Assembly (NCBI GenBank): GCA_022782305.1
Contig: JALFPC010000116.1
Location: forward strand, 1-41,818
DNA length: 41,818 nucleotides
DNA from: Prevotella sp.
GTDB taxonomy: Bacteria; Bacteroidota; Bacteroidia; Bacteroidales; Bacteroidaceae
Direction of reading: 5' to 3'
A program made the translations under genes and the position numbers. Shown piece by piece: positions 15,114 through 22,842 of this stretch (positions are counted from its first letter, which is position 1; each line of letters begins with the position of its first letter). The notes beneath the pieces were generated by a model, which was given only the letters and a program-made list of their open reading frames with translations, had not been told where the DNA came from and made no database searches.

Positions 15114-16556
15114 ATGAAAACAATATGCTTATATTTTGAGATACACCAGATAATCCATCTCAAGCGTTATCGTTTCTTTGATATCGGTACCGACCATTAC
15201 TACTATGATGACTACGAGAACGAACGTAGCATCAGCGACATAGCAGAGCGCTCTTATATGCCTGCACTAAACACACTCCTTTCGATGATAAAGGAAAACG
15301 GCAAGTATTTCAAGGTCGCTTTCTCTATCTCAGGAGTGGGTATGGAGCAACTCGAAATGCATGCCCCACAGGTATTGCAGAAACTGCAGGAACTCAACGA
15401 CACAGGATGTGTTGAATTCCTCGCAGAACCATATTCTCATGGTCTGTCATCATTGGCCAATGAAGAGACCTTCCAGGCAGATGTAAAGAAGCAGTGCGCT
15501 AAGATGGAAGAATACTTCGGCAAGAAACCAACCGTGTTGCGCAACTCATCACTCATATATAGCGATGACATAGGCGGACAGGTAGCTGCTATGGGCTTCA
15601 AGGGCATGCTTACTGAAGGTGCCAAGCATGTGCTCGGATGGAAATCGCCACATTATGTTTATCACTGCAATATAGCCCCCAACCTCAAATTACTGTTGCG
15701 CGACGTAGTGCTCAGCGATGATATTTCACTGCGCTTTAACAATAGCGAATGGGAGGGATACCCACTCTTTGCCGACAACTATATCAATCGTATAGCCGCA
15801 TTCCCCGAGGAGGAGAGAGTGATCAATATCTTCATGGAACTCTCTGCACTGGGTATAGCACAGCCATTGTCAAGCAATATCCTCGACTTCATACATGCAC
15901 TGCCGGCATGCGCCAAAGCCAAAGGCATAGACTTTGCCACACCTACAGAGATATGCACCAAGGCCAAGAGTGTGGGACAGCTCGACGTGCCCGACACACT
16001 GTCGTGGGTAGACGAGGAGAGAGACGTGAGCTGCTGGCTGGGCAATGCCATGCAGCGTGAAGCTTTTAACAAACTCTATAGCGTTGCCGACCGTGTACGC
16101 ATAGCCAACGACCCACGCATCTGCCAAGACTGGGATTACCTGCAGGCAAGCAACAACTTCCGCTTTATGACCACCAAACCATCTGCAGTGGGACTCGACA
16201 GAGGAATATATAGTGGACCTTTCGATGCGTTCACCAATTATATGAACGTGCTCGGCGACTTCATCAACAGAGTAAACAGCCTATATCCTGAGGAGATTGA
16301 CAATGAGGAACTCAATGCTCTGCTCACCACCATCAAGAACCAAGGTGATGAGATTGATAGCAAGGATAAGACTATTGAGCGACTCAAGGCAAAACTTGAG
16401 AAACTGCAAGCCGCAGAGGAGAAACTGAAGGCAAAAGTTGAAAAGACCGCAAAGTCAAAGGCCGAGAAGGTCGCAAAACCAAAGGAAGAGAAAGCAGAAA
16501 AACCTGCTGCCAAGAAATCTGCTGCCAAGAAAACCGCCGTTAAGGAGGAGAAATAA
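15114..16556 (+). CDS. GH57 alpha-amylase-like protein lacking both catalytic residues, with lysine-rich tail
   Basis: 480 residues. Residues 1-~290 are clearly GH57-like: YFEIHQIIHLKRYRFFD at the start, EFLAEPYSHGLSS (101-113), LTEGAKHVLGWKSPHYVY (166-183). The catalytic signatures are degenerate. Where active relatives read RNTELIY with the nucleophile Glu, this protein has RNSSLIY (143-149, Ser at 146). Where they read FMDYETFGEH with the acid/base Asp, it has FMELSALGIA (240-249). HQP is HQI (11-13). GH57-like Bacteroidota proteins without the catalytic pair are known, so a binding or scaffold role is likely. Residues ~396-480 form a coiled coil followed by a Lys/Ala/Glu-rich histone-H1-like tail. 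It is the last gene of the glycogen operon. Confidence 0.85.
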   Translation: MKTICLYFEIHQIIHLKRYRFFDIGTDHYYYDDYENERSISDIAERSYMPALNTLLSMIKENGKYFKVAFSISGVGMEQLEMHAPQVLQKLQELNDTGCVEFLAEPYSHGLSSLANEETFQADVKKQCAKMEEYFGKKPTVLRNSSLIYSDDIGGQVAAMGFKGMLTEGAKHVLGWKSPHYVYHCNIAPNLKLLLRDVVLSDDISLRFNNSEWEGYPLFADNYINRIAAFPEEERVINIFMELSALGIAQPLSSNILDFIHALPACAKAKGIDFATPTEICTKAKSVGQLDVPDTLSWVDEERDVSCWLGNAMQREAFNKLYSVADRVRIANDPRICQDWDYLQASNNFRFMTTKPSAVGLDRGIYSGPFDAFTNYMNVLGDFINRVNSLYPEEIDNEELNALLTTIKNQGDEIDSKDKTIERLKAKLEKLQAAEEKLKAKVEKTAKSKAEKVAKPKEEKAEKPAAKKSAAKKTAVKEEK

Positions 16557-16585
16557 ATGGTAGAGCAGAAATAATACCATAACCA

Positions 16586-16619
16586 AGAGGGTGTGTCAAG
16601 AGAGATTGGCACACCCTCT
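16586..16619 (+). terminator. Intrinsic terminator of the glycogen operon
   Basis: AGAGGGTGTG (16586-16595) pairs with CACACCCTCT (16610-16619), with three more inner pairs after a mismatch, followed by TTTTTC. It lies 30 bp past the GH57-like gene. Confidence 0.88.
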
Positions 16620-16690
16620 TTTTCTCCCTGCACTTGGTGAGAGAAATGATATTTTTTCTGGATATTGTTTCGTATAATAATAATTTTTTG

Positions 16691-16698
16691 TATTTTTG
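16691..16698 (+). promoter_or_regulatory. -7 box of the hybrid regulator gene
   Basis: TATTTTTG at 16691-16698, 17 bp before the ATG at 16716. The upstream half is poor (ATTG 23 bp away). The box shows that an in-frame TTG at 16665 is not the translation start. Confidence 0.5.
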
Positions 16699-16715
16699 CA
16701 ATAGAAACCAATAAC

Positions 16716-19700
16716 ATGTGCAAAATGTGCAGGAATAAATATTATATACTGACCATATCATTGCTTTTTTCGTTTGTCGTTACCACCAAGTTGATGTCGC
16801 AACCATTTTGTGAAGTGACCACTTTCAATATGCGCGACGGACTGGCTGCCAATACTATATCGGGCATAGCCCAAACACCCAACGGACGCATGTGGTTCTC
16901 CACATGGAATGGATTGTCGTCGTATGATGGCTTACGCTTTGAATCTTTCCGCAACCAGCGGGGCTATGGAGATATGCTCTCGTCAAACAGACTACTCATG
17001 GTACGTCCCAACTCGCAGGGAGACATCTGGTTTACCACTTACGACCAGTCGCCATTCCTCTTCGATACCCATAAGTGCCAGTTTGTGGATATCATGGACA
17101 TCATCCGCAAAAAGACTGCACGTGATGTGAGCATCCGTGATATCTATACCCTGCCATCAGGATATACATGGATGACGGAGAATGAAGGACCGGTATGCAT
17201 ACGATTCAAGGATGACAACATATCCAAACCAGAGATACTGCTGCTTGAAGACGACAACATTATAAAGAAGGTGAAGCAAGACAGCAAGGGGCGCGAATGG
17301 CTCTTTACACAGAAGGGACTGATGCGCTATGGCAGCAAGCGTACATACCAGAAGAATATTGAGCATTTTGCCGAATATAAGAATACAGCCTTGTTTGCAT
17401 CCACAGATGGGCACCTCTTTGTCTATTCTCCAAATGAAGACACCATGAGGCCACTCACTCTGCCCCAGGCAATTACAAGCATCAACGATATGATTGTGGT
17501 TGGGGACGATATTATATTGGCCACCAACAATGGACTAACCGTGGTAAACATGCCATCGCTAAAGTCGCGCATTATTTCTGTGCAAGGGCCATCGCAACCT
17601 TCTTCAGAGGTGACGCGTATCTTTGCAGACTCGCACCATAGGGTATGGGCATTCACTCGAAGTCAGGGTGTCACATTAGTCACACTAAGTGCCAACCCCA
17701 CCGTGGCATCGTTGACATCGCATGCCGATAGTCCCATACACAAGACAGAATCCAAAATACCTTTCTTCCATCAAGATGCCAACGGTACCGTGTGGATCGC
17801 ACCTACAGGAGGCACTTTCAGTTATTATTGTGAGTCAGAAAGTAGGTTGGTGCCCTACACCCTTAAAGCTGGCAACGGCACTTTTTATAGTCCATCGCTC
17901 ATAGACAAGAGATATGTAGACCTGCAGGGCAACGTATGGTTTACAGGTCAGCATGACCTCCATCTGGCCAATTTCGGCTATCATCATGTGCATTTCTCAC
18001 CATCCATGCCCAATCAAGAGGTGCGGGCCCTGCTTCGCGATCGCAGTGGGCAAACATGGACTGGTACCTACAATGGTGAGGTAATCATAGAACGTCCTGG
18101 ACAGCCACGCTCATTCCTTACACCATCAGGCACATTCTCATCCACTCCCGTGGCTTTCTCAACCAGGATATACGCATTGGCCGAAGACAAGCGCGGACGT
18201 ATGTGGATAGGCACAAAGGGTAGGGGGCTCTATCTTTATGACAATGGCAATATCACCCATTTCATGCCCGACAGCAAAGACGAATATGCCATCAACAATG
18301 ATAATATCTATGATATTGACATAGACAACCATAACCGTATATGGGTGGCCACATACGGAGGGGGAGTCAACCTCATAGACGAGCGACAGGGAAAGATACG
18401 GTTTATAAATGCCACCAACCAACTCAGCAACTATCCGCTTAAGAAATTCCATTCCGTGAGGCGAATCACCCATACTGCCAAGGGAGAGATGATACTATCT
18501 ACCACAGGAGGACTGGTCACCTTCAGCGGACAATTCGTGTCGCCATTGAAGATAAAGTTCTTCAAAAGCTCACATATCACTGGAGACACCGCCAGCCTCT
18601 CCACTTCTGATGTCATGCAGACTCTCGTCACATCATGCGGCGACATCTATACCATTACCCTCGGTGGTTCGCTGCAAAAAGTGGCCAGCAAGTCATTGCT
18701 TACAGACAATATCCGTTTTGCAGCTACAGGCGTAGACTCTGATGAGGGACTTCTGCAGGCGATGACCGAAGACAGCGATGCATTTCTATGGGTGTTTAGG
18801 GAGAGTTCAATGTTGCGCTACAACCCTGCTGACGGCACTGTACTCAGATATGGTTCAAACACTATCGGGGATAATATGCAGTTGACAGAAACCAGACCTG
18901 TATATGACTGTCGCGACAACAAAATACTCGTGGGAGCGGGAGGTGGATATCTCTGTTTCAACCCAAGAGATATCAAGACACGAGATTTCACTCCACAGAT
19001 TATCTTCAGTAGCGTGCTCTTTCAGGGCAACAGCAAGCGTGTGCCTGTGCTAAATATTGATGAGCTGGATGTGCCCTCTGACCACCGAAACCTAACCATC
19101 TTCTTCACAGCAGTGGACTATACTGATAAGTCGCTAATACGTTATGCTTACAAGTTGCAGGGAGTAGACGAAGACTGGAACTATGTGGGAGCATCAAACA
19201 GTGTATCCTTCAATCAATTGCCAAAAGGTCATCACCGCCTTCTGGTCAAGAGTACCAACAGCGATGGTATATGGGTAAACAATGTGGCGGCTCTCGACAT
19301 CTATTCACATCCCACTTTCTGGGAGTCATGGTGGGCATGGGTGTTATATATACTGATGTTTTGTGGTGCTCTCTATATGGTATTCTATATCTATAACCTC
19401 AAGGCAAGGGCTATGCTGGAGCGTGAACTGGGAGAGATGAAGAGCCGCTTCTTTGCCGACATCAGTCATAAGCTTCGCACCCCACTCACGCTCATAGGTG
19501 GCCCCGTGGCAGAAGTGCTCAAGAATAACACCCTTACCGAGCAGGCCCGCCAGCATCTCGAGATGGTGGAACGCAATGCTAAACGCATGCTTGAACTCGT
19601 CAACCAGATGCTCAAATACAGCAAGGATCATGGCACTTATATCAGTGACGACAATGCCAGTGACAATATCTCCGATGCACCATCACCACTTACCGACACA

Positions 19701-20501
19701 CCGATGCCAGCCTCCGAAAGTAGCAAGTTCCGCATTCTGGTGGTTGAAGACAATGCCGACCTCAGGTCATTCCTCGTGTGTATCCTTTCCGACAGCTATG
19801 AGGTGCTTCAGGCTGCCAATGGTAAGCATGGCTTGGAGATAGCAGAGCGAGATATGCCCGACTTCATTATCACCGATGTGATGATGCCAGAGATGAATGG
19901 TTTGGAGATGGTGCACCTTATTAAGCAGAATACAGATATATGCCATATTCCTATTATTGTGCTCAGCGCCAAGGCATCGCTCGATGATCGCCTACAGGGA
20001 CTAAAAGAGGGTATAGATGATTATATAACCAAGCCGTTCAGTGCCACATATCTCAAATTGCGCGTGCATAACATCATCAACCAGCGACAGGCCATACAGG
20101 CACGCTATCTGGAGCAGCTTAAACCCGAGGATAACAAAAGTTACCGCCTCGACACACCAGAGATACGAGATGCCGACAGTGATATGATGAAGAGCTTGCT
20201 GGAGTATCTCGAGAAGCACATCTCTGATCCCAACCTCCGCATTGAAGACCTGGCTGATGCTGTCAACCTGGGACGCACGGTATTCTATGGTAAGATCAAG
20301 AGCATAGTGGGCATGTCGCCAGTTGACTTCCTCAGACATATACGCATGCAGAGGGCAGAGGAACTCATCACCAAGAGCCAGTATCCTTTCTCGCAGATTG
20401 CATATATGGTAGGCTTCTCCGACCCGAAATATTTCAGCAAATGCTTTAAGAAAGAAACGGGCATGACACCATCAGAATACAGAAACGCCAAGGGATTATA
20501 A
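16716..20501 (+). CDS. Hybrid two-component regulator (HTCS-like) lacking the ATP-binding kinase domain
   Basis: 1261 residues from ATG 16716. In order: signal peptide/anchor (1-~30), a periplasmic double beta-propeller made of two-component-regulator repeats (for example GRMWFSTWNGLSSYDGL, RMWIGTKGRGLYLYDNG), a Y_Y_Y domain (~790-865), a membrane segment (~873-895), HisKA with FFADISHKLRTPLTLI (phospho-His H918), a receiver (~1003-1120, acceptor D1054 in ITDVMMPEMNG) and an AraC-type HTH (~1155-1261). The HATPase_c domain expected between HisKA and receiver is absent: only ~35 Ser/Asp/Pro-rich residues link KYSKDHG to KFRILVVEDN. The residue after His918 is Lys, not the usual Glu. The frame is continuous. 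HTCS proteins sense oligosaccharides and switch on nearby glycan-use genes. It converges on the GH3 gene. Confidence 0.92.
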   Translation: MCKMCRNKYYILTISLLFSFVVTTKLMSQPFCEVTTFNMRDGLAANTISGIAQTPNGRMWFSTWNGLSSYDGLRFESFRNQRGYGDMLSSNRLLMVRPNSQGDIWFTTYDQSPFLFDTHKCQFVDIMDIIRKKTARDVSIRDIYTLPSGYTWMTENEGPVCIRFKDDNISKPEILLLEDDNIIKKVKQDSKGREWLFTQKGLMRYGSKRTYQKNIEHFAEYKNTALFASTDGHLFVYSPNEDTMRPLTLPQAITSINDMIVVGDDIILATNNGLTVVNMPSLKSRIISVQGPSQPSSEVTRIFADSHHRVWAFTRSQGVTLVTLSANPTVASLTSHADSPIHKTESKIPFFHQDANGTVWIAPTGGTFSYYCESESRLVPYTLKAGNGTFYSPSLIDKRYVDLQGNVWFTGQHDLHLANFGYHHVHFSPSMPNQEVRALLRDRSGQTWTGTYNGEVIIERPGQPRSFLTPSGTFSSTPVAFSTRIYALAEDKRGRMWIGTKGRGLYLYDNGNITHFMPDSKDEYAINNDNIYDIDIDNHNRIWVATYGGGVNLIDERQGKIRFINATNQLSNYPLKKFHSVRRITHTAKGEMILSTTGGLVTFSGQFVSPLKIKFFKSSHITGDTASLSTSDVMQTLVTSCGDIYTITLGGSLQKVASKSLLTDNIRFAATGVDSDEGLLQAMTEDSDAFLWVFRESSMLRYNPADGTVLRYGSNTIGDNMQLTETRPVYDCRDNKILVGAGGGYLCFNPRDIKTRDFTPQIIFSSVLFQGNSKRVPVLNIDELDVPSDHRNLTIFFTAVDYTDKSLIRYAYKLQGVDEDWNYVGASNSVSFNQLPKGHHRLLVKSTNSDGIWVNNVAALDIYSHPTFWESWWAWVLYILMFCGALYMVFYIYNLKARAMLERELGEMKSRFFADISHKLRTPLTLIGGPVAEVLKNNTLTEQARQHLEMVERNAKRMLELVNQMLKYSKDHGTYISDDNASDNISDAPSPLTDTPMPASESSKFRILVVEDNADLRSFLVCILSDSYEVLQAANGKHGLEIAERDMPDFIITDVMMPEMNGLEMVHLIKQNTDICHIPIIVLSAKASLDDRLQGLKEGIDDYITKPFSATYLKLRVHNIINQRQAIQARYLEQLKPEDNKSYRLDTPEIRDADSDMMKSLLEYLEKHISDPNLRIEDLADAVNLGRTVFYGKIKSIVGMSPVDFLRHIRMQRAEELITKSQYPFSQIAYMVGFSDPKYFSKCFKKETGMTPSEYRNAKGL

Positions 20502-20517
20502 TCAATCCCCTGGCGTT
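20484..20517. terminator. Hairpin over the hybrid regulator stop codon
   Basis: AACGCCA-A-GGGATT (20484-20497), 6-nt loop, AATCCC-C-TGGCGTT (20504-20517): 13 pairs and one mismatch. The TAA stop (20499-20501) is in the loop. T-rich sequence after it is weak. It likely serves both converging transcripts. Confidence 0.65.
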
Positions 20518-20548
20518 TCTTGGCCTTCAAAAGTGCCATAAATATGGA

Positions 20549-20580
20549 TTAGGCATGCAGCAAAATATGCTTAGGCATGC
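20549..20580. repeat. Two TTAGGCATGC direct repeats, 22 bp apart
   Basis: TTAGGCATGC at 20549-20558 and 20571-20580, each holding the palindrome GCATGC. They lie between the convergent hybrid regulator and GH3 genes, 3' to both. Function unknown; the pair could also form a weak hairpin. Confidence 0.4.
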
Positions 20581-20594
20581 TAATATAATATCTT

Positions 20595-22745
20595 TTATTT
20601 CACTTTTACCTCTATGGTCTTGAGGTCGCAGTCGCGGCTTGAGTTTCCCACCATCATTTGGTATTTGCCTGCCACCACACGCATCACGTTATGCTCGGGA
20701 TCCCAACCCTCAAAGTTGCCGCGTTTGAAATCGATGCTTATCACTTTCTTTTCGCCTGCCTTGAGGCTTACTCGCTTGAAAGCCTTTAGAGTCTTGTTAG
20801 GTCCTTCAGTGTCGGCAATGCGTTTTATGTATACCTGTACCACCTCGTCGCCATCACGTTTGCCAGTGTTTGTCACTTCCACTGTTACCACGCCTTTCTT
20901 GGCATTATATTTCGGTGTGCCGAACTCAAAAGTGGTATAACTCAAACCATAACCGAAACAGAAGAGAGGTTGTTCCTTCATATACCTGTAGGTTCGTCCA
21001 GCCATCTTATACTCCTCGAAGTCTGGCAACTGTTGTGTGTTCTTATAGAATGTGACTGGCAGTTTTCCCGATGGGTTTACATCGCCGAAGAGAATCTCGG
21101 CAACAGCAGTACCGCCCTGCTCACCTCCATACCATGCCTGTAGGATGGCGTCACAACTGCTTATTTCGGGTTCCAGTGCCACGGCACTACCAGAGCAGTT
21201 CACCAATACCACCTTCTTGCCAGCATCATGCAGGGCTGCAAGGAGTTGGCGTTGTTTCTTTGGTAGTTCGATATCTGTGCGGTCACCACCCTTGAAACCA
21301 ACCTCGTTCACTTTCATTTCTTCGCCCTCAAGACGTGGTGAGATGCCACCTGCAAACACCACGATGTCGGCATCTCTCACGGCATATATGATATCCGAAA
21401 CCCTAAGGCTGTCGCTGTTTCTTGTATGTCCGCATCCGCGTATGAAGCGGGCTTCAGGCTGGTAGTTGTGAATACCGTCGAGTATGGTCATAGTGGCAGT
21501 GGGAGTACCGTTATAATTGCCCCACATCATCTCGGCATCGTTGGCATTGGGACCCATCACCACAATCTTGGCATCCTTGTCTAAGGGGAGCAGACCATTG
21601 TTTTTGAGTAATACGGTGCCCTGGCGAGCCATGTCGAGAGCCATCTGCTTATGCTTCTTGCATGCCACTACAGAAGAAGGGATGCGTGTCCATTCCACAA
21701 GAGAGTCATTATCGAAATCACCCAATTCGATGCGTGCCATAATGAGTTTCTTCAGACTCTTGTCCAATTCCTTTTCTGTTATCTCGCCCCTCTTGACAGC
21801 CTCGGGCAGAGCCTTGTATGCCGAACCGCATTCAAGGTCAGTACCGGCTCTTACTGCTGTGGCCGACGCCTCTGCAGCATCTTTCGATACCTCATGACAA
21901 CCCTTGTCATAGAAATCTCTGATGGCCCAGCAGTCACTGGTAATCAAACCTTTATATCCCCATTCCTCGCGTAGTATCTGATGCTCAAAACGGTTGTTGC
22001 CGCAGCAGGGCTCACCATCTATACGCTGATATGCACACATAACCTCAGCCACGTTTCCTTCTTGTACCAGTGTCTTGAAGGCAGGGAGATAGGTCTCCCA
22101 GAGGTCGCGGGCAGGCAACTGTTGCACATCAAAGGAGTGTCTGTTCCATTCCGGACCGCTATGCACAGCGAAATGCTTGGCACACGCCAGCAGTTTGCGG
22201 TATTTGGAGTTCTCGGGACCTTGCAGTCCTCTCACTACGGCCAGTCCCATCTTGGATGTGAGGTAGGGATCTTCGCCGTATGTCTCCTGACCGCGTCCCC
22301 ATCTCGGGTCACGGAAGATATTGATATTGGGAGTCCAGAAAGATAGACATTGGTATCTCTTCAACTTGCCACTCTTTTTGGCCTCTTGGTTTTTGGCTCT
22401 TGCCTCATCGCTCACCGCTGTGAACACATCCTGGAGCAGGGCATCATTCCATGATGCAGCCATGCACATGGTGATGGGGAAGACGGTAGCCGTGCCATTG
22501 CGTCCCACTCCGTGCAAAGCCTCGTTCCACCAATGAAACTCGGGAATGCCCAAGCGTTTAATGGCAGGCGACTGGTCCATCATCAACTTTGATTTCTCTT
22601 CTAATGTCAATCGTCCAATCAGGTCGTCTGCTCTCTCGCTTGATGACAGGTTAGGATTTTGGTAAGGCAGCATTTGTGCCAAAATCTGCATGTTGGCAGC
22701 CGCTGTTGCTATCAAGGCAACAATGAATCGTTTTTTAATGTTCAT
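20595..22745 (-). CDS. Secreted GH3 beta-xylosidase/beta-glucosidase
   Basis: 716 residues with a signal peptide (1-~23, ending ILAQ). The GH3 N-terminal barrel shows EFHWWNEALHGVGRNGTATVFP-like sequence at 69-90, KHF at 190-192 and the nucleophile D271 in LITSDCWAI. The (alpha/beta)6 domain and a C-terminal fibronectin-III-like domain follow. The FHWWNEALHGV and TSDC motifs are those of bacterial beta-xylosidases, so exo-action on xylo-oligosaccharides is the best guess. It is the last gene of a minus-strand run (GT2, unknown, S9 peptidase, GH3), 97 bp after the peptidase, with no consensus promoter in that gap. Confidence 0.92.
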   Translation of the reverse strand: MNIKKRFIVALIATAAANMQILAQMLPYQNPNLSSSERADDLIGRLTLEEKSKLMMDQSPAIKRLGIPEFHWWNEALHGVGRNGTATVFPITMCMAASWNDALLQDVFTAVSDEARAKNQEAKKSGKLKRYQCLSFWTPNINIFRDPRWGRGQETYGEDPYLTSKMGLAVVRGLQGPENSKYRKLLACAKHFAVHSGPEWNRHSFDVQQLPARDLWETYLPAFKTLVQEGNVAEVMCAYQRIDGEPCCGNNRFEHQILREEWGYKGLITSDCWAIRDFYDKGCHEVSKDAAEASATAVRAGTDLECGSAYKALPEAVKRGEITEKELDKSLKKLIMARIELGDFDNDSLVEWTRIPSSVVACKKHKQMALDMARQGTVLLKNNGLLPLDKDAKIVVMGPNANDAEMMWGNYNGTPTATMTILDGIHNYQPEARFIRGCGHTRNSDSLRVSDIIYAVRDADIVVFAGGISPRLEGEEMKVNEVGFKGGDRTDIELPKKQRQLLAALHDAGKKVVLVNCSGSAVALEPEISSCDAILQAWYGGEQGGTAVAEILFGDVNPSGKLPVTFYKNTQQLPDFEEYKMAGRTYRYMKEQPLFCFGYGLSYTTFEFGTPKYNAKKGVVTVEVTNTGKRDGDEVVQVYIKRIADTEGPNKTLKAFKRVSLKAGEKKVISIDFKRGNFEGWDPEHNVMRVVAGKYQMMVGNSSRDCDLKTIEVKVK

Positions 22746-22842
22746 GATAGTTTGTTAGTATTAATAATAAGTGTTTTGTCTCAATATGTCAAGTATGTGA
22801 TAAATGTCATTACCAGCATTTATTTTGATTTTTGTTTATCTC

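Noticed and set aside
19600..19735. Frameshift or sequencing deletion explaining the missing kinase domain
   Set aside because: The reading frame is continuous through HisKA, linker, receiver and HTH, and the linker has natural Ser/Asp/Pro-rich composition. Neither flanking frame shows HATPase_c motifs. An in-frame assembly deletion cannot be wholly excluded.
20549..20580. TTAGGCATGC repeats as a regulator operator
   Set aside because: They lie 3' of both convergent genes with no promoter near, so a transcription-control role is unlikely; kept only as a repeat.
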